Program-made: the position numbers and the translations under genes
Shown here: positions 1 through 11,527 of the stretch, one piece after another
How positions within the stretch are numbered: position 1 is the stretch's first letter
How the letters are laid out: each line of letters opens with the position of its first letter
Source: Pseudomonas sp. PSKL.D1
GTDB taxonomy: Bacteria; Pseudomonadota; Gammaproteobacteria; Pseudomonadales; Pseudomonadaceae
DNA: 64,000 bases
NCBI RefSeq assembly: GCF_028898945.1
Contig: NZ_CP118607.1
Location: 5,132,001 to 5,196,000, forward strand
Reading direction: 5' to 3'
The notes under the pieces: model-generated
Told to the model about the DNA's origin: nothing
The model's input: only the letters and a program-made list of their open reading frames with translations
Database searches by the model: none

Positions 1-695
1 GCCGAACCCGCCAGCGGTTCGACGATCACTGCCGCGATGTTGGACGCATCGTGCAGTTCGATCAGCTTGAGCATTTCATCAGCCAGAGCAATACCACCCT
101 CTTCCGGCATGCCCTTGGAGAACGCGTTCACCGGCAGCACGGTGTGTGGCAGATGGTCGACGTCCAGCAGTTGACCGAACATCTTACGGTTGCCATTGAC
201 GCCACCCAAGCTGGTGCCGGCAATGTTCACACCGTGATAGCCACGAGCACGGCCGATGATCTTGGTCTTGGTGGCCTGGCCCTTGAGGCGCCAGTAGGCG
301 CGGACCATCTTCAGCGCGGTGTCGGCGCACTCGGAACCCGAGTTGGTATAAAAGACGTGGTTCAGGTCGCCCGGGGTCAGCTCGGTAATTTTCTCGGCCA
401 ACTGGAACGACAGCGGATGCCCGAACTGGAAAGCCGGGGAGTAATCCAGAGTGCCGACCTGGCGGGCAACCGCCTCGGTGATTTCCTTGCGGGTGTGCCC
501 GGCGCCGCACGTCCATAGGCCCGACAGCGCGTCGAAGATCTTGCGGCCTTTGTCATCGAACAGGTAGCTGCCTTCGGCCCGCACGATCAACCGTGGGTCG
601 CGCTGGAAGTTACGGTTTGCGGTGTAAGGCATCCAGTGGGCATCCAGCTTGAGCTGGCTGGCGATACCGGCATTGGCGGTTTCGGGCATGTTCAT
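1..695 (-). CDS. Beta-alanine (omega-amino acid):pyruvate aminotransferase, 5' part only
   Basis: A class III PLP-dependent aminotransferase that transfers the amino group of beta-alanine or another omega-amino acid to pyruvate, giving malonate semialdehyde and alanine. The first 231 residues are visible; the family is about 450 long, so the catalytic lysine lies outside the window. Seen: the N-terminal MNMPETANAG start, the PLP-phosphate region around NSGSECAD, the conserved RARGYHG block and VEPLAGS at the window edge. The start at 695 is the first ATG and follows a GAGGAACC-type ribosome site. It is divergent from a LysR gene, its probable regulator. Family assignment is strong; the exact amine substrate is inferred. 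Confidence 0.9.
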   Translation of the reverse strand, partial: MNMPETANAGIASQLKLDAHWMPYTANRNFQRDPRLIVRAEGSYLFDDKGRKIFDALSGLWTCGAGHTRKEITEAVARQVGTLDYSPAFQFGHPLSFQLAEKITELTPGDLNHVFYTNSGSECADTALKMVRAYWRLKGQATKTKIIGRARGYHGVNIAGTSLGGVNGNRKMFGQLLDVDHLPHTVLPVNAFSKGMPEEGGIALADEMLKLIELHDASNIAAVIVEPLAGS

Positions 696-764
696 CGGCG
701 GTTCCTCGGAAGACGAATAGGCAACGATGGATGTTGTTGCAGCTAAAGTCGCACGCGGATAAAG

Positions 765-795
765 TCTGAAAAAGCCTACATTTCTAATCTTCAGA
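765..795. promoter_or_regulatory. Candidate LysR operator between the divergent genes
   Basis: The 118-bp gap between the aminotransferase and the LysR gene holds an inverted repeat TCTGAA-N19-TTCAGA (765-770 and 790-795). LysR-type regulators usually bind dyads in such divergent gaps. The spacing is longer than the classical T-N11-A box, so this is only a candidate. Confidence 0.35.
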
Positions 796-813
796 TCGCG
801 CAGCACTAAACTA

Positions 814-1731
814 ATGAGCCGACGCCCCGACCCTCTCGCGCAAGTCAGTGATTTCGATATTCGCTTGCTGAAAATCTACCGAAGCGTAGTCGAATGCGGC
901 GGTTTCTCAGCCGCCGAAAACGTGCTGGGCATTGGCCGTTCCGCGATCAGTCAGCAAATGAACGACTTGGAGCAGAGGCTTGGCCTGCGCCTTTGTCAGC
1001 GGGGCCGAGCGGGTTTCTCGCTGACCGAGGAAGGCCGTGAGGTCTACCATTCGGCCCTGCAGTTGCTCAGCGCGCTTGAAACCTTCCGCACCGAAGTGAA
1101 CGGCCTGCACCAGCACCTGCGCGGCGAACTCAACATCGGCCTCACCGACAACCTGGTGACCCTGCCGCACATGCGCATCACCCATGCCCTGGCACAACTG
1201 AAAGACCGCGGCCCGGATGTGCGCATCCAGATTCGCATGATCGCTCCCAGCCAAGTGGAGCAAGGGGTACTCGATGGCAGCCTTCACGTAGGCGTGGTAC
1301 CCCAGACCAGCCCGCTTTCCGGCCTTGAGTACCAGCCTTTATACAGTGAGCGCTCGCTGCTTTACTGCGCGGTCGGCCACCCGCTGTTCTACGCCGATGA
1401 TCAAAAGATCGACGACGAACGCCTGAACAGCCAGGAGGCCATCACACCCACGTTCCGCCTGCCCGCCGAGATTCAGGCCCACTACCAGGCACTGAATTGC
1501 ACCGCCAGCGCCTCGGACCGTGAAGGCATGGCGTTTCTGATTCTTACAGGCCGTTACATTGGCTATCTGCCCGACCATTACGCGATGTTCTGGGTGCAGC
1601 AAGGTCGCCTGCGTGCTCTCAAACCTGCCCAGCGCTTCTATGACTTGAGCCTGAGTTGGGTGACGCGTAAAGGAAGGCGTCCAAATCTGGTGCTCGAAAG
1701 CTTCCTCGAAAGCCTGGCAGCGACACGTTGA
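814..1731 (+). CDS. LysR-family transcriptional regulator
   Basis: 305 residues, the usual LysR length. The N-terminal winged helix-turn-helix is at about residues 10-68 (FDIRLLKIYRSVVECGGFSA, then SAISQQMNDLEQRLG). A type-2 periplasmic-binding-like effector domain follows from about 95 to the end. It is divergent from the aminotransferase gene, so the likely role is control of that gene in response to an amine or semialdehyde; this is inferred from position. No strong ribosome site precedes the ATG. Confidence 0.88.
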   Translation: MSRRPDPLAQVSDFDIRLLKIYRSVVECGGFSAAENVLGIGRSAISQQMNDLEQRLGLRLCQRGRAGFSLTEEGREVYHSALQLLSALETFRTEVNGLHQHLRGELNIGLTDNLVTLPHMRITHALAQLKDRGPDVRIQIRMIAPSQVEQGVLDGSLHVGVVPQTSPLSGLEYQPLYSERSLLYCAVGHPLFYADDQKIDDERLNSQEAITPTFRLPAEIQAHYQALNCTASASDREGMAFLILTGRYIGYLPDHYAMFWVQQGRLRALKPAQRFYDLSLSWVTRKGRRPNLVLESFLESLAATR

Positions 1732-1821
1732 TACAGGGTTATGACGCAAATGCTTGTCACTTGAGCGCAGGCAGGTAATCTTGTCCGACATCCGTTGCCA
1801 CACACCTGTACGGAATCGTCC

Positions 1822-2484
1822 ATGACCCTAGAAGTCCCTGCGCATCGCCTCTCCACCTCGGGTAAGCCCGCCGGCCGTATTCGCCAGAAAAACGAACAGG
1901 CCATCATCCAGGCCGCCGAGGATGAATTCGCCCGGCATGGGTTCAAGGGCACCAGCATGAACACCATCGCGCTGAAAGCCGGCTTGCCCAAAGCCAACCT
2001 GCATTATTACTTCACCAACAAGCTGGGCCTTTACATCGCAGTGCTGAGCAACATCATCGAGTTATGGGACAGCACTTTCAACGCCCTGAGTGTCGACGAT
2101 GACCCAGGCGAAGCGCTGAGCCATTACATCCGCACCAAGATGGAGTTTTCCCGGCGTAACCCCCAGGCATCGCGGATTTTCGCCATGGAGGTCATCAGTG
2201 GCGGCACTTGCCTGACCGAGTATTTCAGTGCCGATTATCGCGAATGGTTCCGGGGCAGAGCGGCAGTGTTTCAGGCGTGGATCGACGCCGGCAAGATGGA
2301 CCCGGTGGACCCTGTGCACCTGATTTTCCTGCTGTGGGGCAGCACCCAGCACTATGCCGACTTCGCCACCCAGATCTGCCAGGTTACCGGCCGCAGCCGC
2401 CTGACCAAGCAAGACATGGAAGACGCGAGCAACAACCTTATCCACATCATCCTCAAAGGCTGCGGCATCAAGCCGAGCGCCTGA
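1822..2484 (+). CDS. TetR-family regulator, RutR-like
   Basis: 220 residues. The TetR helix-turn-helix is at about 24-70 (IIQAAEDEFARHGFKGTS... NLHYYFTNK). The C-terminal ligand domain resembles that of RutR/YcdC (FAMEVISGG, LLWGSTQHYADF). E. coli RutR senses uracil and controls pyrimidine breakdown, which yields beta-alanine, so a place near a beta-alanine aminotransferase makes sense. The ATG at 1822 is preferred over one 27 nt upstream because homologues start near here. A TGAC-N10-GTCA dyad at 1742-1759 in the short upstream gap could be an operator; this is weak. Confidence 0.85.
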   Translation: MTLEVPAHRLSTSGKPAGRIRQKNEQAIIQAAEDEFARHGFKGTSMNTIALKAGLPKANLHYYFTNKLGLYIAVLSNIIELWDSTFNALSVDDDPGEALSHYIRTKMEFSRRNPQASRIFAMEVISGGTCLTEYFSADYREWFRGRAAVFQAWIDAGKMDPVDPVHLIFLLWGSTQHYADFATQICQVTGRSRLTKQDMEDASNNLIHIILKGCGIKPSA

Positions 2485-2493
2485 CGTTTACCT

Positions 2494-3078
2494 ATGGCAT
2501 CTACCCTGCTCGACCTCTGCGAATTCCGCGAGGAAATCCGCAAGAGCCGCTTCATCACCCTCGCCGGCCCGGTGTCCACTGCAGCCGAGGCGATGAGCTT
2601 TATTGAACGCCACAGTGACTTGGCTGCTACGCACAACTGCTGGGCCTGGAAGATCGGTGCGCAGTACCGCAGCAACGACGACGGTGAGCCAGGCGGCACA
2701 GCCGGACGGCCGATTCTGGCCGCCATCGAGGCACAGGACTGCGACCAGGTGGTGGTGCTGGTTATCCGTTGGTACGGCGGCATCCAACTGGGTACCGGTG
2801 GCTTGGCCCGCGCCTATGGCGGTGGTGCCAACAAATGCCTGCAGCAGGCGCCCAAACGCTTGCTGGTGCAACGTAGCGGCTACACCTGCAGTTGCAGTTT
2901 CAGCGAGCTCGCGCTGGTGAAATTGCGCCTGGCAGAAGTGGACGGCCTGGTGATGGATGAACAGTTCACCGCCAACGGTGTGGACTTGCAGATCGCCGTC
3001 GGCGCAGCCCATGTGCCTGCCCTTCAGCAGCAATTGGCAGACCTCAGCCGCGGGCGGATTTCACTCCAAGCCTGTTGA
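2494..3078 (+). CDS. yigZ: YigZ/IMPACT family protein
   Basis: 194 residues, typical for YigZ. The N-terminal IMPACT (UPF0029) domain covers about 10-115, with the conserved THNCWAWKIG, DDGEPGGTAGRPIL and VVVLVIRWYGGIQLGTGGL stretches. A DUF1949 ferredoxin-like domain follows at about 130-190. E. coli YigZ structures suggest nucleic-acid or translation-factor contact, but the biochemical role is not settled. It starts 9 bp after the TetR stop, so the two may be co-transcribed. No good ribosome site is visible. Confidence 0.88.
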   Translation: MASTLLDLCEFREEIRKSRFITLAGPVSTAAEAMSFIERHSDLAATHNCWAWKIGAQYRSNDDGEPGGTAGRPILAAIEAQDCDQVVVLVIRWYGGIQLGTGGLARAYGGGANKCLQQAPKRLLVQRSGYTCSCSFSELALVKLRLAEVDGLVMDEQFTANGVDLQIAVGAAHVPALQQQLADLSRGRISLQAC

Positions 3079-3440
3079 AGTTTGCTCACAACTACTGTGG
3101 GCCGGCCTGTGGATAAGCTTGGGGCACTCTGCTGCAAGCCTTGAACGTCGAGCCTTACAGAGCATTGATCATATTTTGATCACCATTTGATGACAGCTGC
3201 AAATGGTTGAATCCCGGTCACTTATCCCCAGCCGCCTGCCCAAGACAACATCGATACTCAAAACCGCTTGCACACATTAACTGTGGAATAGCCTGTGGAT
3301 AAGCCGTTAGCCAACGTGTAAAACGCCCGGCGGTGAACGGCCATATCGAAGTGTTCATTATTTGAGCAACCACCTGCAGACCAACGCTGCATGGCTTACT
3401 CTCTACAGTCCTCTCGCCACCTGAATCAAGGAGCATGCTC
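3079..3440. other. Intergenic region with DnaA-box-like sites
   Basis: A 362-bp gap with no convincing gene. It holds two perfect 9-mer DnaA boxes on the minus strand (TTATCCACA, complements of 3108-3116 and 3294-3302) and a one-mismatch copy on the plus strand (TTATCCCCA, 3222-3230). Between them is an AT-rich patch with repeated TGATCA/TTTGATCA (about 3163-3192). No replication gene is adjacent, so an origin is unlikely. Confidence 0.5.
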
Positions 3441-4127
3441 ATGCCCAAGGTTAAAACCGCCCTCATCATCGGTGCCTCTCGGGGCCTGGGTCTCGGCTTG
3501 GCTCAACGCCTGCGCGAAGGTGGATGGGAGGTGCATGCGACCGTGCGCAATCCACAGACAGCCACAGGCTTGGCGAATGTCGGTGACGTCCACATCGAAA
3601 CGCTCGAGATGAACGACCCTGCGCAACTGGATGCGCTTAAAGCCCGCCTGCAAGGCAAGCTGTTCGATCTGGTGTACATCAATGCCGGCATCATGTCGCC
3701 CATTACCGATACCCCCCAAAGCACTGCCATCGATGCAATTGGTGAGTTGTTCATGACCAATGTTGTCGCGCCCATCCGGGTTGCCGAAGCGTTCGCAGGC
3801 CAACTATGCGCACAAGGCGGCGTGCTGGCATTCATGAGCTCAGCGCTTGGCAGTGTGGCCAACCCCACCAACAATCACATCCGCCTCTACAAAGCCAGCA
3901 AGGCCGCCCTTAACTCGATGATCAACAGCTTCATCGCGGAACTGCAACGCCCCGAAATCACCTTCATTGCCATGCACCCCGGCTGGGTTCGCACCGAAAT
4001 GGGCAGCGACCAGGCCGATATCGACGTAGAAACCAGCACTCGAGGCATCGTCGAACAACTCAATACCTTCGCAGGCAAGGGTGGCGTGCACTTCATCAAC
4101 TACAAAGGCGAGCCGATCGCATGGTGA
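3441..4127 (+). CDS. SDR-family oxidoreductase
   Basis: 228 residues with a Rossmann fold: the NAD(P)-binding glycine motif IIGASRGLGLGLAQ at the N-terminus, VYINAG in place of the usual NNAG, a serine region FMSSALG, and the catalytic pair YKASK (Y-x-x-x-K). It resembles C-factor/CsgA-like short-chain dehydrogenases; the substrate cannot be read from sequence. The ATG at 3441 lies 7 nt after AAGGAG, whereas the ATG at 3435 is only 1 nt from it, so 3441 is the better start. Confidence 0.87.
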   Translation: MPKVKTALIIGASRGLGLGLAQRLREGGWEVHATVRNPQTATGLANVGDVHIETLEMNDPAQLDALKARLQGKLFDLVYINAGIMSPITDTPQSTAIDAIGELFMTNVVAPIRVAEAFAGQLCAQGGVLAFMSSALGSVANPTNNHIRLYKASKAALNSMINSFIAELQRPEITFIAMHPGWVRTEMGSDQADIDVETSTRGIVEQLNTFAGKGGVHFINYKGEPIAW

Positions 4128-4175
4128 AGTGCCCGCTGCGGCCCAGCCCTGTAGAATGGCGGCAACCGTACCTGA

Positions 4176-5144
<969 letters not shown>

Positions 5145-5147
5145 CGC

Positions 5148-5855
5148 TCACCCTACCTGCAACGTCGGCACGCGACCGATGCGATTGATCTCCTGAACGC
5201 CCATGGGTGAAATCTGCAACGCTCGCGTGCCTTCGGTTTCCCGAATCCATCCCGACTGCAGGAACAGCTTCAGCAGTGCCTGACCAAGGCTGCCGCCCAG
5301 GTGCGGCCCTTGGTCAGTCCATTGGTTGCAGTGGCAAATTACGCAGCCACGCTGCTGATTAGGTGCAAGGGCATCGATATAGACACCGATGTTCGCCAAC
5401 TCCGCCCGCCCCTGCTCACTGACCATCAGTTGCCGCTCGCTGCCCTCCAGCCACCCTGCCACCACCAGACGGTGATAAAGCTCACTTGCCAGCTCACCGC
5501 CCAGGTGTTCGCCACAGCGACGCGCCCTGCGCATCGACATTGGCATCTGCAACGGTGTTGCCTGCCGCGCCTTTTCCCCTCCAAGCTGCACACTCGCCAA
5601 GGCTTCGACCGCGGCGCCGACCTGCGGCGTCGCGAGCCTGAAATAGCGCTTGCGCCCACGAGCCTCAAGCCGCAATAGGCCTGCCGATGAAAGCAGCGAC
5701 AGATGCGCGCAGGCGGAAGACGAGGTCAACCCGGTCATCATCGCCAGCTCATCGGTTGGCCGTGGAATGCCATCGATCAGCGCCCACAACATCGCACTGC
5801 GTTTGGGGTCGGCCATCAGGCCGGCGATCTGGCTGATACTGCTGACTGCACTCAT
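5148..5855 (-). CDS. ArsR-type winged-helix regulator with C-terminal CxxCHC
   Basis: 235 residues, more than twice the length of a minimal ArsR protein. The winged helix-turn-helix is at about 12-75 (ADPKRSAMLWALIDG, ELAMMTGLTSSSACAHLSLL, GRKRYFRL). The long C-terminal half carries RGCVICHCNQW, where related long ArsR proteins tend to have a single C-x-D-W motif. The extra cysteines and histidine could bind a metal or sense thiols, but this is inference. The start at 5855 follows a GGGAG ribosome site. The target genes are unknown. Confidence 0.8.
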   Translation of the reverse strand: MSAVSSISQIAGLMADPKRSAMLWALIDGIPRPTDELAMMTGLTSSSACAHLSLLSSAGLLRLEARGRKRYFRLATPQVGAAVEALASVQLGGEKARQATPLQMPMSMRRARRCGEHLGGELASELYHRLVVAGWLEGSERQLMVSEQGRAELANIGVYIDALAPNQQRGCVICHCNQWTDQGPHLGGSLGQALLKLFLQSGWIRETEGTRALQISPMGVQEINRIGRVPTLQVG

Positions 5856-6337
5856 GTCCCTGTAACTCCCTGCAAGATCATTTCTGATTTCCGGTGGCCA
5901 CACCTGGCAACGTTTATCGTCACCCTGCACGACCGCCTCGAGGCTAGCCGCGCAGCCAGTATAAGCCGCAAAAACGCGTGTTCCGGCGTGCCCAAACAGG
6001 CTTGAGCACGTAGGGTATGGCTACCCTCGAACAATCGATTCAGCGCATGAAATGACACCAAAACCGCAGGACGCCACGTGTTAGAGGGGAAAGTGCACAG
6101 CAAGGGGAAGGGTGGCCCGGCTCTGCGAGCGACTCTGCCGACAGCCGGAGTCTCCAAATAGCGCAAACCAAAGCGAAGCTTCTACACGTCTCAGTGCATT
6201 GAGCCGAGAAAAGGCTGACAGAAAACAAGAATAGTGGTGCGCTGACCGCCAGTCAGGAGACTGCGGCAAGCCATGGCATGGGGTGACCGTAGCGCTACAC
6301 TGGATGCGCTCGTCCCACCAATCGGAGGTATGCCGCG
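5856..6337. other. Intergenic region, no gene recognised
   Basis: 482 bp. Apart from the expected promoter for the ArsR gene I see no protein-like frame. There is one small perfect hairpin, AGGGTA-TGGC-TACCCT, at 6012-6027. The rest shows no clear repeat or RNA family. Confidence 0.4.
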
Positions 6338-6535
6338 ATGAAGATTGTCGTCAGTGCGTCGGACCGCAACCCCACCTGCCCGTGGCAAGTGAGGCTCGAT
6401 CAGCATGTGGTGAGTTTTCGTAGCGAAGCTGAAGCACGCGCCTTCGTCGCAACCCTGGAAACGCGCCTTCAGGCGCCCCACTCACTCAAGCAGAGCGTGT
6501 GGCCTGCAAACGCCGGGTCAGCAGCGCGACACTGA
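6338..6535 (+). CDS. Small hypothetical protein
   Basis: 65 residues, not recognised. A good ribosome site (GGAGGT) lies 8 nt before the ATG. The protein starts MKIVVSASDRNPTCPW and has a basic/acidic mix with no signal peptide or membrane segment. The last 50 bp overlap the 3' end of the convergent MFS gene. The ribosome site favours a real gene, but there is no functional clue. Confidence 0.5.
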   Translation: MKIVVSASDRNPTCPWQVRLDQHVVSFRSEAEARAFVATLETRLQAPHSLKQSVWPANAGSAARH

Positions 6536-7667
6536 CCACCAGTGCGCCGCACAAGCTGATGACCAGTGTCATGGGCACTGCGCTGCCGTCGTGCAGCAAG
6601 CCGACCAACGCCGCCGCACCCGCGGCAACACTGAACTGCAGGCAGCCCATCAGGGCCGAAGCGCTGCCTGCCCGGTTGCCTTGGCCACTCATGGCACAAG
6701 CCGACGCATTCGGGATGATGCAACCCAAGCTGGCAATGCAAACGAACAAGGGCACCAACAATGGCCACAACTGTGCCGGGTGCAAGGCCGCCACACCAAG
6801 CAACGCCAGCCCGGCCGCCAGGTACAGCCACACAGCACGAACCAGCAAGAATGCCGGGCCACGCTTGGCCAGCAAACGGGCATTGACCTGCGCCACGAGA
6901 ATGAAGCCCGCAGCGTTGGTACCAAACAACCAGCCGTAGTGTTCAGCGGGTACGCCGTAGAGCTTGATGAAGACGAACGGTGAGCCAGCGATGTAGGCAA
7001 ACATCCCCGCGATGGCGATACCACCGGTCAACGCATGGCCCACGAACACCCGATCACCCAACAAGCGCATGTATTGGCGCAAGGCGCCCGACAGCGGCTG
7101 CCGAGGAACGTGTGCAGGCAGGCTCTCTGGCAAGCCAAGCCCGACCGCCAACAGGCAAACGGCACTGAACAGGCTCAGCACCAGGAAAATCGACTGCCAG
7201 CCGGCCAGGTTAACCAGCACTCCACCGAGCATCGGCGCAAGGATCGGTGCAAGGCCCATCACCAGCATCAGTTGGGAAAATACTTTGGCTGACGCCACCG
7301 GGTCGCACTTGTCACTGACGATTGCCCGCGACAACACCATGCCGGCACAGCCACCCAATGCCTGAACGAAGCGTGCCACGATCAGCGTGTCCAGATTAGG
7401 CGCATAGGCACAGGCCAGCGACGCCAGCGTAAACAGGCCAACACCGAACAGCAGCGGTTTACGCCGGCCAAAACGATCGGCCACCGGCCCGTAAGCCAGT
7501 TGCCCCAGGGACAGCCCCAGGAAGTAGGCGGCCAAGGTTGTTTGAACATGTTTTTCATCGGTGGCGAACGCCTGCGCCATGGCCGGGAAGGCGGGCAGGT
7601 AGAAGTCGATCGCCAAGGGCCCGAACGCACTGAGTGCGCCCAGGATCAGCACCATTCGCAGGTTCAT
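6486..7667 (-). CDS. Bcr/CflA-family MFS drug exporter
   Basis: 393 residues with about 12 hydrophobic segments. The MFS signature between segments 2 and 3 is visible as GPVADRFGRRKPLL, and the family motif PLAIDFYLPAFP is in the first helix. Bcr/CflA members export bicyclomycin, sulfonamides or other small molecules using the proton gradient. The specific substrate is not readable. It stands alone between convergent and divergent neighbours. Confidence 0.9.
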   Translation of the reverse strand: MNLRMVLILGALSAFGPLAIDFYLPAFPAMAQAFATDEKHVQTTLAAYFLGLSLGQLAYGPVADRFGRRKPLLFGVGLFTLASLACAYAPNLDTLIVARFVQALGGCAGMVLSRAIVSDKCDPVASAKVFSQLMLVMGLAPILAPMLGGVLVNLAGWQSIFLVLSLFSAVCLLAVGLGLPESLPAHVPRQPLSGALRQYMRLLGDRVFVGHALTGGIAIAGMFAYIAGSPFVFIKLYGVPAEHYGWLFGTNAAGFILVAQVNARLLAKRGPAFLLVRAVWLYLAAGLALLGVAALHPAQLWPLLVPLFVCIASLGCIIPNASACAMSGQGNRAGSASALMGCLQFSVAAGAAALVGLLHDGSAVPMTLVISLCGALVVSVALLTRRLQATRSA

Positions 7668-7761
7668 CAGGAATCCATAGCAGGCTAAGCAAGCACGTTA
7701 GTCTACCTGCAGTGGCACTCCTGATGATGAAAAGATTTGCAACAAAAGAGGCCAGTTACGT

Positions 7762-7959
7762 TCAGGCGAGGTCGGCCTCGTAACCTTCCTCACGGATTGC
7801 GGCCAGCAGCGTGTCAGCCGCCAGTTCACTTTGCACACGCACCTGCTTGCCAGCCAGATCCACCTCGACTTGAGCCTTTGCGTCCTGTTCCTGCACGGCG
7901 CGAGTCACTGCTTTTACGCAATGGCCGCAGGTCATGCCTTGTACCTTGAACACTTGCAT
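7762..7959 (-). CDS. copZ: CopZ-like copper chaperone (HMA domain)
   Basis: 65 residues, one heavy-metal-associated domain with the metal site GMTCGHC (C11, C14). It probably carries Cu(I) to the CueA ATPase encoded divergently nearby. AAGGAGG lies 8 nt before the chosen ATG. Its promoter region holds a CueR-type box at 7995-8015. Confidence 0.92.
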   Translation of the reverse strand: MQVFKVQGMTCGHCVKAVTRAVQEQDAKAQVEVDLAGKQVRVQSELAADTLLAAIREEGYEADLA

Positions 7960-7994
7960 GGGTAACGCCTCCTTAAAGGTTTTGTGCAGTTTCA

Positions 7995-8018
7995 AGCTTG
8001 CCATCGGGGCAAGGTCAA
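7995..8018 (-). promoter_or_regulatory. CueR-type operator/promoter of copZ
   Basis: Read on the minus strand: a -35 hexamer TTGACC (complement of 8013-8018) leads into the dyad ACCTTGCC-N5-GGCAAGCT (7995-8015). This matches the MerR-family layout in which the regulator binds a dyad in an overlong 19-20-bp spacer. The -10 is poor, as expected for a promoter that needs activation. Confidence 0.75.
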
Positions 8019-8105
8019 GTTCTGGCTGTAACGGCCGGGGTGGAAATCCATGCCGACCTCGGCCAAGCTGCGCCATTGACGATTTTTGCAAGCAGGAGAT
8101 TCATC

Positions 8106-8492
8106 ATGTTCAGGACAGCAGTGGGTGTTGCCGGGCTACTGGCCGCCTTGGCCGTCGTGCCGCCAGCCAGTGCCGAAGGCAATTCGGACTACAGCGTGCT
8201 GATCATTTCCCGGGAACGCCTGGAAGTGGCCACCAGTTGCGAAATCGGCATTTACCTCAACGACCAACTCTCCGGCCGTGTGTTCCAAGAGCAATCGACG
8301 TCCTTCAACCTGCCGCCCGGCCCCGTCGATGTGCGCCTGCGAGTATTGCCAGGGCAGATGCCCGGCTGCGCCCCCGGCATCGAAGACCAGCGCAGCACGC
8401 GCCTGACCCTGCAGGCGGGCCAGATCAACAAGTACCGTATTGCCGTGGGCCACAATGGGCTGGAATTGAAGCGAGCCGGCCTGGGCTATTGA
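8106..8492 (+). CDS. Secreted hypothetical protein in the copper island
   Basis: 128 residues. A clear signal peptide ends near PASA-EG (cleavage about residue 24). The mature part is beta-rich with two cysteines (ATSCEIG and MPGCAPG), which could form a disulfide. AGGAG lies upstream of the ATG at 8106. It sits between copZ and cueA, and its stop codon overlaps the -35 of the cueA promoter. A periplasmic copper-related role is suggested only by this position; I do not recognise the family. Confidence 0.7.
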   Translation: MFRTAVGVAGLLAALAVVPPASAEGNSDYSVLIISRERLEVATSCEIGIYLNDQLSGRVFQEQSTSFNLPPGPVDVRLRVLPGQMPGCAPGIEDQRSTRLTLQAGQINKYRIAVGHNGLELKRAGLGY

Positions 8493-8519
8493 CCTTCCCT
8501 GCGTGGCAAGGTTGATGCT
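8489..8519 (+). promoter_or_regulatory. CueR-type operator/promoter of cueA
   Basis: -35 TTGACC at 8489-8494, then the dyad ACCTT-N11-AAGGT at 8492-8512 in an overlong spacer, with a weak -10 (GATGCT) just after. Size and arrangement match the box in front of copZ. The -35 shares bases with the TGA stop of the upstream gene. Confidence 0.78.
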
Positions 8520-8548
8520 GAGCAGGCCCCAGTCCAAGGAGGAGTGCC

Positions 8549-10944
<2,396 letters not shown>

Positions 10945-10948
<4 letters not shown>

Positions 10949-11349
10949 ACATCGGCCAGGCCGCCCGCCGCAGTGGGCTCAGCACCAAGATGATCCGTTA
11001 CTACGAGTCCATCGGCCTGCTCAGGCCGGCCACACGCAGCGACAGTGGCTACCGTTTGTACCAGCCCGAAGACTTGCACAGCCTGGCGTTCATCAAACGC
11101 TCGCGGGACTTGGGCTTTTCTCTGGAAGAAGTCGGCAAGCTACTGACCCTGTGGCAAGACCGGCAGCGAGCCAGTGCCGATGTGAAAGCCCTGGCCATGC
11201 AGCACATCGACGATCTGAACCGCCGCATCGATGAACTGGTAAGCCTGCGCGACACGCTCAGCGAACTGGTCGCCCACTGCCAAGGCAATGACCGGCCGGA
11301 CTGCCCGATCCTCAAGGATTTGGCCAACGGCGGCGAATGCTGCCACTGA
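10945..11349 (+). CDS. cueR: Copper-responsive MerR-family regulator CueR
   Basis: 134 residues. The N-terminal MerR helix-turn-helix ([20 protein letters not shown]) is followed by the dimerisation helix. The Cu(I) site C112-x7-C120 ([10 protein letters not shown]) matches the two metal-binding cysteines of CueR, and the tail has an extra ECCH. The start ATG is inside the ATGA overlap with cueA. It should bind the two dyads at 7995-8015 and 8492-8512 and activate copZ and cueA-cueR. Confidence 0.93.
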
Positions 11350-11451
11350 AGAAGTTGAGTGGGTAGACAACTACTTGGTATGCCATATTAGCCTTCGCCC
11401 GACCGAATAGTCACCAAACACGACTAAACCCAACAAATACGGGGTTTTCGC

Positions 11452-11478
11452 TCAAATCGCCGCTGCTCCTGCCGACAT
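11452..11478 (+). promoter_or_regulatory. Sigma-28 (FliA)-type promoter for the chemoreceptor gene
   Basis: TCAAA at 11452-11456, a 14-bp spacer and GCCGACAT at 11471-11478 fit the Pseudomonas FliA pattern (TCAAG-like, then GCCGATAT-like). It lies 50 bp before a chemoreceptor gene, a usual FliA target. Confidence 0.6.
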
Positions 11479-11527
11479 AGAAGTACCTGCCTCGCGTGTC
11501 GACAATTAAAAAATTCCGGGAGCGTCG

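Noticed and set aside
3079..3440. Replication origin, because of DnaA boxes
   Set aside because: Only three boxes, no dnaA/dnaN/rpmH or parAB genes nearby, and neighbours are metabolic genes.
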